NCBI GenBank assembly: GCA_037176845.1
Contig: JAYKXP010000387.1
Coordinates: forward strand, 1 to 15,490
DNA from: Paramarasmius palmivorus
Taxonomy: Eukaryota > Basidiomycota > Agaricomycetes > Agaricales > Marasmiaceae
DNA: 15,490 nt
Direction: 5' to 3'
Shown: one piece after another, positions 1 through 9,254 of the stretch
Layout of the letters: every line of letters starts with the position of its first letter
Position numbering within the stretch: the stretch's first letter is position 1
The notes under the pieces: model-generated
Database searches by the model: none
Told to the model about the DNA's origin: nothing
What the model saw: the letters and a program-made list of their open reading frames with translations, nothing else
Made by a program: the position numbers and the translations under genes

Positions 1-889
1 GTGGTTTAGATAACAAGAAATCTTACTAGCGCACCGAGGAGCTCTACATTTATAGTAAATTTTGCTACATAGGGCTATATCGCCCACGCTTATATATACT
101 TCCTAAAATAGCGTCAAACTAGGGTATTTTAACCCAAAAGAGACTATATCTAGGACGAAGTCAAGCATTCCACCAGAATCGATAGCCTCGTACTACTAGA
201 AAATCTCCACAAGCGGGGCAACACATACTAGATTTACCACTAGACCCCTCAAAGCTAGACATTAGGCACAGAACCACACCTCCTAGAAATCGGATAGTGA
301 AGACTAAGTTCCATAACACCGTTAACACTAGACGATCTTCTTGAAGTCACTAGACTACGGGTATCAGTAGCAGCCGACGAGGAGCTGCGAGCAAACAGAA
401 GAACATTAGAATTTACCACAACTTGCGAGTAGCTATCACATAACTCGCAAAAGCGAGTTTACAGAGAAAAGAAGACTCCCTCGGATATCCTCTTTTTTGA
501 AAAATCCTATTAGAACAAGAATCTATAGAGAAAAATCCTGCTATTCCTCGTACTAAAGATGGCTGATGCACCTAATTTGCCGAGGCATCATGGCGAGACC
601 TCTCCGAGGATGAATAATATCAGGATTAAAGCTGACAAGCCTGAAGTAAAGTAAATGCGACCTGCGAGCTTGCTCGAGGTAGACGCGCGGGGAAAAGTCT
701 TTGAACAGTGGGAGCTGACCTAGATCTGATGTTCCTCGAACGGTCGGTGTTACCCTGATGAAGCGTAGATATACATAGCTATCAGACAGATGGAATATGA
801 CTTGAGGAAGACCTCGTGTGGGCTGGAAGTTGTTCGATGTATTGACTGAGCCTAGGGGAAAATTACCTGAAGGTGCGGTAGTACAAGTG
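1..889. other. Unrecognised sequence, probably decayed gypsy gag/5' region
   Basis: No coding region can be supported here. All frames carry frequent stops. On the plus strand there are short open stretches around 540-660 and 820-890 but no zinc knuckle or capsid motif that I recognise. By position, immediately upstream of a gypsy protease remnant in the same orientation, this should be the gag part of the retroelement, but that is inference from context only. A 145-codon open frame on the minus strand (553-990) has no recognisable domain and overlaps the protease remnant. No LTR is visible, so the 5' LTR probably lies outside the window. Confidence 0.4.
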
Positions 890-1425
890 GGATCCAGTTG
901 AGACATTTCAAAAGGATTGTGCCTAGAGGCGAGCGAAAAGACGTTATCATTGTGGCTAGTAATTCTGTCAACTCCAAGTGGTCTTCCCATAAATCAATGG
1001 GTCGAACAAGGAAGTTGTTAACGTCTAGGACTGTGGCTCGCGATTGTAGTCTTTAGTCAACACTTTGTAGCAGTTGGTTTAGGACGTAAGCTGGGATCTA
1101 CGCGGGTTACCTTGCATATGCCGAGTGCTATTGGACAGTCTGAAATTGACCTAAGGCATCGATCGGAAGGTACCCCCCCGCCCCCCTGTTGATAGTTTGG
1201 AGGACATTACTGTGTTTTTGCAAGGTTCATCAAGTTGATGATCCTCTGTTCCAAGTCCTCCTAGGACGGAGACCCTTTGATGTGTTAACTTCTTCTGTGA
1301 TCGAGAACTTCTCCGATGTGAGAACAGTATTTCACCGTTAACTTGTCCAATTAAGGGAGAAACGTGTTTACTATAGGTACCTATCCTAGGGGCCATGGGA
1401 AAGAAGATCCGTTGCTAGAAAAGAA
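890..1425 (+). pseudogene. Broken Ty3/gypsy aspartic protease
   Basis: This is the retropepsin segment of a gypsy pol polyprotein, which would process Gag-Pol. Read across several frames, the plus strand keeps the expected order of landmarks. First comes an N-terminal stretch resembling DPVE...VIIVAxxS at about 890-975. Next is an Asp-Cys-Gly-Ser active-site-like triplet at 1029-1040, preceded by a stop. A THLHMQSANGQ-like segment lies near 1110-1140 and DITVFLQ near 1203-1223. LLGR-R-PFDVLT lies at 1258-1290, with one extra Arg compared with the usual LLGRPFDVLT. The C-terminal GR..TIGTYPRGHGK tail lies at about 1355-1400. Frameshifts and stops between these pieces make it non-functional. 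A C-rich tract (1173-1186) interrupts the flap region. The family assignment rests on remembered gypsy patterns, not on a search. Confidence 0.75.
1173..1186 (+). repeat. C-rich tract in the protease remnant
   Basis: Seven Cs, one G and six Cs form a near-homopolymer within the protease flap region. With the poly-C and G-rich tracts in the integrase it makes three such tracts in one retroelement copy. Confidence 0.7.
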
Positions 1426-2184
1426 ACCACCTCAGATGTACCGTTGGATGAAATGCAGGGGCGGAAAATGCGTCAGGAAGTAGAGCCAATGAAGGAAGAA
1501 ACTGCTATCGGCAAATTTCAGACTCCCTCGTGGAACATAATCGGCGAGCATGGTGCGGTTGTACTGAAAATAGGGGAGATATGAGAGGTGAAGTGCCGAA
1601 GTGGAGGATATTAAAACTCTCTGATAGAGAAAATTTCGAAAAATGATGAGCTGCAGAGCACTATATGTGTTGGCTCTAGATAAAAATAGTTTTGATGAGC
1701 GAGGATAGGGATGGTCCTAGGGATAGTCTTACGAGCAAAAGAGGGTAGACCCAAAGACCAATATGTCAAACCTATAGCTGTGGAGTGAAGGTCTAGAGTT
1801 GGTAGAGGTCCCTACTGTGGACCCGAGTGTGTATATCTCAAATCTAGCGACATTGGACACTTCTCTCCTAGCATGACGAACATCATATGGATTGGAACAG
1901 AGGAGACTAGGTTTCAGAACCTGCTTAGTTGAAAAGAAAAAAGATTTCATTTCCATATGGGAACTCTGTTTGGAAAGTCAGTGTAAAGTCTATTGCGAGA
2001 TTTAAACATCGCTCGGACCTAAGAATTCAAAGTAATAAAATATCTTTTACGAGATATTAGAAACTGGTATCATGGGAAGAGATGTGCCCATGGGATTCTG
2101 AGTGATGTTGTGTGAGCTGTCTGACGAGTATGATGACATTGAATGGCGAATCTGGATGGCAGATAGCATGAATCCTGCTGATAA
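1426..2184 (+). pseudogene. Decayed gypsy linker between protease and reverse transcriptase
   Basis: This stretch follows the protease tail and continues up to the nested transposon. The plus strand reads for short distances (about 1400-1480, and about 2105-2184 in another frame) before hitting stops. No conserved domain is recognisable, which fits the poorly conserved linker between the protease and RT of this gypsy type. Open frames on the minus strand at 1729-1956 and 2047-2235 look like shadows without family features. The right boundary is uncertain, because the block starting at 2185 is an inverted copy of sequence on the far side of the transposon. Confidence 0.5.
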
Positions 2185-2251
2185 TGTATGAAAAAATTTA
2201 AACAAAATTCGGTGTAACCGAAAAAAATAAAACATACATAAACAAGTCCTT
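2185..2251 (+). repeat. Left copy of a 67-bp inverted repeat bracketing the KDZ element
   Basis: The reverse complement of this block aligns without gaps to 11921-11987, with 10 differences over 67 bases by hand count (about 85% identity). Weaker similarity continues for roughly 10-30 bases on the inner side. It looks like one arm of a terminal inverted repeat. However, the right arm lies inside an open gypsy frame whose protein reading fits the retroelement family, so this left arm may instead be an inverted duplication of gypsy sequence. Read on the minus strand it encodes a diverged version of the same peptide with a stop where the right copy has Gln. Confidence 0.8.
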
Positions 2252-2285
2252 ACCGAGTGTGCTAGCGCTGAACGCGGAACAGTTG

Positions 2286-2462
2286 ATTAAACACAACGAT
2301 AAAACACGGGCAATTAAACATGATAAACCAACCACACAAGTTGATAGAACGCACAACAATTAAACATGGGGATTAAACACCATAAACAGGTTCATGGACC
2401 CGATAACATACCCCAGAGACGAACGTGACCTTTTAAACATCACTTTTAAACATGATTTAAAC
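2286..2462 (+). repeat. Left subterminal array of TTAAACA-type motifs
   Basis: About ten short motifs of the form A/T-T-A/T-AAAC-A/C recur here: ATTAAACAC, GATAAAACAC, AATTAAACATG, CATAAACAG, TTTTAAACATC and GATTTAAACACC among them. They are spaced roughly 10-50 bases apart and nearly all point the same way. The opposite end of the transposon has the reverse complement motif. Oppositely oriented subterminal repeats of this sort are commonly transposase binding sites in DNA transposons. The binding role is inferred. Confidence 0.75.
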
Positions 2463-2532
2463 ACCATCCCAGTACCACTCTAGGTCAAGCTCAATTAGTC
2501 TCCGTTTAAAGGTCACACAAGGTACTGACCTA
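2425..2532. repeat. Cluster of short inverted repeats built on TGACC/GGTCA
   Basis: Three imperfectly interleaved inverted pairs are visible. GTGACCTTTTAAAC (2425-2438) pairs with GTTTAAAGGTCAC (2504-2516) apart from one extra T. AGTACC (2471-2476) pairs with GGTACT (2521-2526). TAGGTCA (2481-2487) pairs with TGACCTA (2526-2532). All lie between the left motif array and the 3' end of the transposase gene, which ends at 2610. They could be protein binding sites, or the first pair could form a stem in the transposase 3' UTR. The function is unknown. Confidence 0.55.
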
Positions 2533-2609
2533 ACTATCCACATCCTCCCGATAATCTCGGAAGCCTTCAGGCGTGCCGTGCATTGTCGGATCTTGGAACA
2601 AGGGTCTTC

Positions 2610-5600
2610 CTACTTGTCTACATAGTGAGATAGTCCAATGAGTCTGCATACTACATCAGTAGTAGGGTAGGAGACACACCTATCGAAATCAAAGTATTTC
2701 TCCTCTTGTGCTCGGTATGCGATTACTTGGTCTGCTAATGTCTTCCCTGAAGGAACCGTTCGCAGCATTGGGATACTGCACCGCGAAAACTTCGCCTCTG
2801 CATCCTGTCTTAGAGCATCGTATATGTCGGAATGCTCTCTCGCATACGCCGCATGACCGGGGAATGCGCTTTGCTCAGCACATGTTGTCCACTTATCACG
2901 CATGCAAGCGAAAAAACGAATGCACCGAGCAAATTCCGCATGCTTGATCTCAACTTCCTCGCGTGCCCGTTCGAATTCTGCCTCCGCACGAAACCACTGC
3001 ACTCGATCCGCTACCGCAAACATCAGAATACCATTTGTGCGGAAGCATGAAGGACTTACATGTCTCTTCCCAATCTTTCATTTCAGCACCTGTCATTCGC
3101 TGTAACTGCCCGGGGTTCCAAATCCAGCCGTCATCCTTCACTGTTATGCCTTCATCGCTCTCGGCTTCTATTACTTCTTCGTTGATCTTCTTCTTGCCTC
3201 TCTTGTTCTCCGGGTTCCAGGTAGGTTCTTCACCAAGTCCGGGTTAGCTATCCGAGGAATTCACAGCAACAAGGGTTATCTTACGTTTCGACCTTGTCAT
3301 CTGCGTACCTGTTGGAATACCCGATGGGTTGAGTGACAGTGTGATTATCATAGACCTCGTACCTGAGTAATTGAAACTCTCGACGTCACAAAAGGGCTCG
3401 CCATCTTCGCCTTCAACATGCTGAGCACTCCCCTCAAGCATCACCATATCACCTCTAATGCTACCCACTGGCATGGCATCCTTGTTCCCCTTCCTTCCTT
3501 GTGACTGGGTTGGTAGTTTCCAAAGTGAACCCTCGTGAACACGAGTCATTCCTGGGACTCGCCTCTGTTCGGTTGGCTTTCGGTAAGTATCTGCCACCGT
3601 CAACTCTGGCCACCTTTGCATGTCCTTGGGTTCCAATCGCCTCAGCCTTTCTCGCAGCGATGCATAGTTCTGAATGAGTTGATCCCTTTCCTCTCGGATT
3701 GACGCTATGTCTTGATTGCTTCGTGTATTCTGTACCTGACCTCGCGAGTCATCGATCTTGCGAAGAATTGCGGCAGAGTATATTCGGACCACAACCCGAA
3801 GTGCGTGGACCATGAGATCCAACCTTGCACGAAGCAACTTGACCTCCTTGGTGGCGAGCGCGGACAGTTTCAATAGATATCTCTCTTCGGCCGAAAAATC
3901 CGACGGGAGGCATAACCGTTCTTCTTCTGGCTCACAGACTGCTGTATGGAGCTCATCGAAAATGCCCGGCAGTATCTGCTCTTGATGTTCTCGGAACTTC
4001 TCGAGGTTGGATTGGAGCTTTGCCCTTTTGGCCAATAAACCTTTGAGATCTTCCCATGGTCGATCCCGATACTTTCGAGCCAAGCGGGATACTTCTTCCC
4101 TGTAAGTTGTGTCAGCGGTGTTATGGGGTGGTGAAAGATTTAGTTCTTACTGCTCGAGATGAATATCTAAACCTTTCAATAGGTAGCTTGCCACTGCACC
4201 AATTCGACTATTTCCCAAAGGCGTCTGGACCTCCTCTCTGGAACGTTTCATCTCATCCACCAACGAATGCAGTGTCGGACCTGGAGAAGAAGAATAAGAG
4301 ATTGTGCAAGATTGATTAGATGATCACGAACCTTTCTCACTGCTATGCATGTAGACACTCTGAACATTCTGACGATTGATCACTTGAGGCGAACGATCCA
4401 TGCTGTTCCAGACTTTCACTTTGCTTGCAAAAATACGACACAATGCAGCGAAGTGGTCTCGTTTCTCGATGTAGATGGCTTTCCTTTCATTGAGATCTTT
4501 GTATAACTGATGCGCTGAAACGACTATTAGTAATCATCTAACTGGATAAGAATGCACGTACAGATCCCCACGACCTTTCTCCAGTTCCAATCACCATGGG
4601 ACATGTTTATCCCCTCTTCTCTTGGACCCAAATTCATCTGACGGCAAGCAGCACCAGTTGCGTTCAAGATAGGCCAGTACATTTCCGCCGTCTCTGCAGG
4701 AAACCAGCCCACTCCGTCCTTGTAAACGTAGAGATAAAGTGGTTCACAAGAATCGATATGATTCCGGCAATGGCAGATGGGAATAACGAAGCGCATATGA
4801 CGTAGCAAGTGCTTCAACTCTGGATGCGTGACATCCCAGCGTGCTGGTAGGTTCACGCAGTATGAACACATAGCGTCATAGCTTAGCGTGATAGGGGGCT
4901 GTTCTTCGCCGTCGCCAAATTGTCGGTGGTGAAGAGCTCTCGCAACCACACGATCCACAGCGATGTATCTATGGCTGATGCATCAGTATGTTCCCAGGGT
5001 TTGAATTCACAGAACGTACCGCTCTCCCAATTTCAGGTTCCCTGATGCTAACACAAAGATGTGATCGCACTGTACGTTGACAATGCCACTAATGTCTGTG
5101 TTCTTGAATTTAGCACGATTTTGCTTGTTGAGAGCTCCTAAATGCCCGCAGACGCTTTTCTGACAGCCAGTAAATCAAAGATCTACACAACCAGGGTGAT
5201 CACATACCTCAGTCTTGTCAGGCTCCTTAAAGCCACACAGCCGGTCATAATCGTCTGCGTTTTCGAAATAACCGTTGTCGCGCCATAAGTAGGTGTCAGT
5301 CTTCGCACCCTTCTTCAGAATGTGATTTGCTTGATAGTTGCCGTCAATGGTGAACCGAGATTGATGCAAGTGCCTAGAGGGCATCATGATTAACAGTCAT
5401 CTAAGTTCAAGATACGAATTAAACGTACATTAGATGATTTGGTGTATCCTTCCATTCCGGGTCTAAGTTGACTTCTCTCTCAGGGCAGCATGGGCAATAT
5501 ACTACCAAGCTGTTCGGGTTGCGACACGGAAACAAACTATCCATGTTGTGGAGGTGACCGGCTCGGCGCTTGGCTTCCATGAGCGACCAGAGTCGCATCA

Positions 5601-6615
5601 CGAGGGTGAATTGTTTGACTACTTCCTGCAAAGAAGCCTCAGTGGCGTTGTCATAACAAGTGCACGGGACTTACTGGGACATTTCCGGTGAAAACATTGT
5701 CAGTGAGGCGTCGGAGCACCTTCATATACTGATAGATGGGCATCTTTGACTGCAAGTTGATTATCTGATAGTGTCGTAGCACCCGAGTAGTGAAAGCGGT
5801 TTGAGGATCCTTGACCGATCCCGGGAAAAAGCCATTCTGCAACAGTAGCTTCCATTTGTCTGGCGGACCTTCGCATCTGCAATAACGGACACGTGTGGCG
5901 TGAATGCCATTCACGTCAATGATGTTCAAAGGTCCATCTGTCCCATTCGTGCATGGTTCATGTCCTGGGTGTCCAATGACGATTCGGTATCCAAACGTCG
6001 AGATATCTTGCCGTTTAAAGTACCCACGAGACGTGTCCCAGACATGCGCCCAATGTAGCGGCTGATATCGGTGCATATCGGTCCAACATTCCGGGCAGAG
6101 TAATGGAGCTTGGTCACAGTCCAAACAGCGCACCAGACATAGATGTCCTGCTCTGTGGCATGAGCAGGGCCGATTAATCATAGCGTGCGCTTCGCGGTGC
6201 ATGAGTATGAATGAAGCCTGGTCCAGCTTCTCCATATATGCTTCGAGTAGTTTTTGTCGCTGAAGGTCCGGATTTTAGATTATCATACGAGATAAAATGA
6301 AGGGTTACGCACCTGAGTTTGTTCTCCGTGATCTTCTTTGCTAGCCCCCACCTCTGGGTCTACTTCCACATCTCCAATGCCGTCCGCCTCTGCCACTCCT
6401 ATATCTGGATCTTCTTCGGTTGTTGCTGGTGTTTTTAAATCATTTGGGACTTCATGGAATACGGGAGGTTGAGGCATTGGCACGGTATACGATGATGTAT
6501 AAAAGCCTGTATCACTGATATCGTGAACGACGACCTCGTCATCGTCGGATACACATTCGATGGCATTGTACCGTTCCTTTTCATCGTAGCGTGGTCGCTT
6601 TCGTCGGGAGGCCAT
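2610..6615 (-). CDS. KDZ-family transposase, CxC2 cysteine-cluster type (12-exon model, 1146 aa)
   Basis: This is the transposase of the nested element, expected to act in the nucleus on the element's ends. The start at 6615 (MASRRKRPR) was chosen because a basic, NLS-like N-terminus follows at once; an in-frame ATG at 6690 would add 25 residues. In order: acidic linker (30-100), CxC2 cysteine cluster (133-204), CPCCP zinc-like motif (340-344), and an RNase H-like catalytic core with HLHQ..FTIDGN (D372), CGHLGALN (421-428), SYDAMC (D495) and AETAEMYW (E556), then GDWNWRK (589-595). Residues from about 650 are helical and partly coiled-coil. The C-terminus has the family's WIWxPG and DRVQWFRAEAE motifs and ends HYVDK. 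D372, D495 and E556 are taken as the DDE triad by motif comparison. The length suits the family. The only internal in-frame stop (3244-3246) lies in a predicted intron, so the gene may be functional. Confidence 0.88.
3244..3284 (-). promoter_or_regulatory. In-frame TAA inside predicted intron at its branch site
   Basis: Exon sequence ending at 3285 is followed by a GTAAGA donor. The minus-strand reading frame then meets TAA at 3246-3244 inside GCTAAC, which is a good fungal branch-site sequence 15-20 bases before the proposed acceptor at 3228. Because the intron length (57 bp) is a multiple of three, the downstream frame is unchanged. Splicing gives the full protein. Retention would end it after about 988 residues, losing the conserved WIWxPG and DRVQWFRAE C-terminal region. 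Confidence 0.55.
5951..6166 (-). other. CxC2-like cysteine cluster of the transposase
   Basis: Residues 133-204 contain the ordered pattern C-x-C, an AG segment, R-C-x-D-C, LLCPEC, an H-x5-HW segment, a GYF segment and a closing GHPGHEPC. This is the zinc-chelating cluster associated with the N-terminus of many agaricomycete KDZ transposases, and it is thought to bind DNA or chromatin. All the expected Cys and His positions appear to be present. The assignment is from remembered family pattern. Confidence 0.85.
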
Positions 6616-7929
6616 TGACAAACAAAGATCGTGATAGGTTGTTGCGTTGGGTGGTGTTTTACTGGAGAGGAGAAAGAGACGAGGAACCATGCCACCACAG
6701 GTATCGGATTATCATTTGGCTAAGCCAATCCATTGAGCCTGTGGCATTTCAGAGAATACTGCCACATACCACTCAGTAGCCCAAAGGATCACCAATATCC
6801 GGACGAAAATACGGCCCATCTTGATTGCGAGATCTGCTTTCGAATGCATCAGCCTGGTGGATCACAAACGACGACTTAAAATAGTTACAACGAAAGCATG
6901 GAATAATTCTGTGGGCTCTTTAGTATTCACAGTCATAGTTAGAAGTACCTTTCACACCTGTAGCATGGAAACTTGACAAGGCTATGGGAAGCCATCTGAA
7001 GTATTGCATCGCTGGCGGCTGCTGTCGTGGTGGTCGAAAGTCTGACGCTGCTTATCTCCGAAGTGCGAATCTGGTTTGAGTTTGAATATGTTTGGATCAA
7101 GGACTTTCGGACCTGAGGCCGAGTCGACGTTTCGGCAAGTACATATGCTTATCCTAACTATTCCAACATATTCAATGATATTGGTGACTGATTTGGAGGC
7201 CGTATATACCTATTCACTGGCGCGTTATTAACTGTCATACCAGATCCTTGCTAGTAGGATTATATTGGTGCAGAGACTGGCCCATATAGGCTTCCAAGAT
7301 AGAGAACGACAAGGAGAAGGAAAAAGTGCGGGATAAAAACGAAATCGCAACTGACCAAGGACTACTCGGCAACGGTACACGGGAAAATCACAGGGCCTTT
7401 GAATTCGTTCAGCAGTTGGTGCGATGTAGAAAGAAGAAAACCGCGGAGATGGATGTTGCCTAGGGTCAATACGACCAAACAAGCTTAGTCAAGCTCGCAA
7501 CCCTCCGACACATCTTCTGGTGTTCCGACATCCATCTTACTTGGGTCCCGTATCTCTGTTGAGGTAGGTGTGCAGAGTTCAGTGACACTCCAGCTGATTC
7601 ATATAGATTCAGGGCTCGTATAATGCTTGTCTCGGACTGGATTGAACCGCCGCAGCCATGAGTATGGAAGAGGTATGCTGTTCCCCGTTGCAGCTATGAC
7701 AGAATCGACTCATCCGTTACACAGGCTATGTTGTGGGGATGACTGTATTGGATACCAATAGTCAGGGCTCCCACTCAGTGACGAAATGGCGGCAAATCAA
7801 GAGTTAGAGTCAACGAATCGTGTAGCTGGAAATAATTGTCTATTACAGGTATGTTGTAGGAACTTATGGACCATGGTGGTTGTTACTTATACCAATACAA
7901 TACAGAAATGTAAAGGAAATCAATATTAA
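6616..7929. other. Gene-free stretch inside the KDZ element
   Basis: About 1.3 kb lies between the transposase start and the 3' end of the next minus-strand gene. The part nearest the transposase should hold its promoter. On the minus strand, a pyrimidine-rich run just upstream (about 6655-6685) is typical of fungal core promoters. A small inverted repeat, TTGGCT-A-AGCCAA, sits at about 6716-6728. The longest open frame, 84 codons at 7228-7482 on the minus strand, shows no domain. I found no convincing spliced gene, tRNA or repeat array in the rest. Confidence 0.5.
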
Positions 7930-8978
7930 TCAATCCTCTAATCGTCCAACTCTGTAACCCTCGACAATGTCGTCTCGCAGCGAGCGTATTCCCGACCGCA
8001 ACGATTGCAACCTAGTTCCAGTTCTGACTCTGTGCCTCAGTTCTGACATCGCGGCAATGAGCTGGTCAGAAGTCCAATCATTCTCCCGACTGGAGGACCC
8101 GGCTCCGAGAATGGGACTGGATGATCGTGGCAGTGGTTTGAAGTCAGGGACAGGCGAACTGGTGGCAGGAACAGAGGAAGACGCGGCGCCAATAGAGGGA
8201 GACGACATAAGGAAGCCATGTTCAGATTCCCACAATGCTTCAGAGCCGGAATCGTAGTCGCCTGAATCGCTGTCGAGATCCGAAACATCGATAGCAGTCG
8301 AGAGGCTGGCACCGTCGCACAGCCGTTTGGCTGCAACCTGAGGCAGCTCCCCAATGGCTCGACGTTTACCAACACGGCTGCCGCTTGCAGCGTCACTGTG
8401 ATTGGAGCCGTCGTTCCCATTCTTGCGGGTGTCGTCAATGTGTGTGCGATCGGAGGTTTGCGCAGCATTGGGTGGAGGCTCGATGCGGAGGGAATTCTGG
8501 AATTGAGATTGACGCACAGAATTAGGGAATCGTTTGAGAAAGCTAGCAACACGAGTGCTATGGTTCCCTGGGCACTGGTTTAAATACCAGTACCACAGTT
8601 TGGAGAGCTCTTCTCGTGTCGCAGCATCCAAGCTCTCCACGATGAAATCCTGATTCTTCATCTTACAGAATGTGCACTAATGATAGGTGAGTTTGGGAGG
8701 ACGCTACTATATCTTTGTGGATTACTCACGGTGTGGTGGAATAGGGTCAGCGATCCAAAATTATGGTTTTTCCCTTTATTACCCATGTGTATACCGACTT
8801 TATGGAGTTTAATGCGATTACGCGTGCATTGTGCAAATTGTTCGACTGTGCGTGTACCCATCTTCTCGTCAAGAAATACTCGGAGCTGGAAGAGGGTTTT
8901 CACCCATGGCGTGTCGTGCTTGCAATAAGCCGGAGGATTAGGAAGGGCAAGCACAGCAGCGGTTGAGGTAGTGGACAT
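7930..8978 (-). CDS. Unknown nuclear-type protein, two exons, 331 aa modelled
   Basis: I do not recognise this family. Exon 1 is 8978-8730 (starting MSTTSTAAVLALPNPP) and exon 2 is 8676-7930. The intron is 53 bp (8677-8729) with a GTGAGT donor and a CATTAG acceptor; an alternative AAG acceptor at 8662 gives a product five residues shorter. The first ~140 residues are compact, with WVKTLFQLRVFLDEK and WYWYLNQCPGNHSTRVASFLKRF segments that look structured. The rest is low complexity: a basic GKRR...AAKR NLS-like patch, an acidic DSDSGDYDSGSE stretch, a Ser/Pro-rich spacer and a final R-rich helix (SELRHRVR...LRSGIRSLRDDI). It lies inside the KDZ element and is divergent from the gene at 9255. 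A nuclear accessory or regulatory role is possible but is only inferred from composition and position. Confidence 0.7.
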
Positions 8979-9254
8979 GATGTGAGGAAAGTAGACTTGG
9001 GTGGACGTTTAGTTGCTAATGCGACGTTTTTAACGCGTCAGCATTTGGTGGCACGAACCCATGGGTCGGGATAATTGTCTTGAGTCATAACCCAGAGAGT
9101 TGCAAGCTGAAGTGGCCGTAGCCATTGTGTCTCTGGCCTCTCTGCAATCACGAGACCATTTGGCGCAAGTGGCATTATCCTGCAGGCTCTCATTTATACT
9201 TCACTTCGCAATGCTGTCGCCATACCCATTCCCACTCTGACTTGAACGTTTACG
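8979..9254. promoter_or_regulatory. Shared divergent promoter region
   Basis: This 276-bp gap separates two start codons pointing away from each other, so it should drive both accessory genes. A CATTTATAC element at about 9190-9198 lies some 60 bases upstream of the plus-strand ATG and could serve as its TATA-like box. An AT-rich GTTAAAAAC on the minus strand, near 9030, could serve the other gene. These element calls are weak. The head-to-head layout itself is clear from the reading frames and suggests co-expression. Confidence 0.5.

Larger units (their letters stand above)
3228..6312 (-). other. Splice model of the KDZ transposase gene
   Basis: Exons on the minus strand, 5' to 3': 6615-6313, 6259-5675, 5625-5429, 5373-5208, 5159-5020, 4968-4562, 4514-4332, 4280-4151, 4099-3363, 3308-3285, 3227-3060 and 3010-2610. 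The introns are 47-57 bp. Most have good donors (GTAAGT, GTACGT, GTATGT, GTGCGT, GTAAGA) and CAG or TAG acceptors. Exon lengths sum to 3441 bases, exactly 1147 codons including the stop, and every junction keeps frame and joins family-typical peptide segments. The last two introns upstream of 3060-3227 are the least certain: 3309-3362 (54 bp) can be retained without a stop, and 3228-3284 (57 bp) ends in GAAG, a weaker acceptor. They leave a 24-base exon between them. Confidence 0.75.

Noticed and set aside
553..990. 145-codon minus-strand open frame
   Set aside because: No recognisable family. It overlaps the plus-strand gypsy protease remnant (890 onward), so it is probably a chance frame.
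2177..2184. Target-site duplication at the ends of the 67-bp repeat
   Set aside because: The eight bases left of 2185 (GCTGATAA) do not match the eight right of 11987 (ATTTTTCA). The bases outside 2286 and 11873 do not match either.
2286..2462. CRISPR-like array
   Set aside because: The repeats are only 7-9 bases, variable and irregularly spaced, in eukaryotic transposon DNA.
3244..3246. Transposase called a pseudogene because of the in-frame TAA
   Set aside because: The stop sits at the branch site of a plausible 57-bp intron, and the frame and family motifs continue on both sides. Interruption is still possible, so it is recorded as a finding.
7228..7482. 84-codon minus-strand open frame in the gap inside the transposon
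   Set aside because: No domain, no convincing splice partners and no promoter context; it looks like chance.
6616..7929. A spliced TET/JBP-like oxygenase gene, because such genes often accompany KDZ elements
   Set aside because: I searched by eye for plausible exons and found no supporting motif or sustained frame.
7967..8583. Plus-strand and alternate minus-strand frames overlapping the 331-aa gene
   Set aside because: These are shadows: they lack the splice continuity into the upstream exon that the chosen frame has, and they show no domain.
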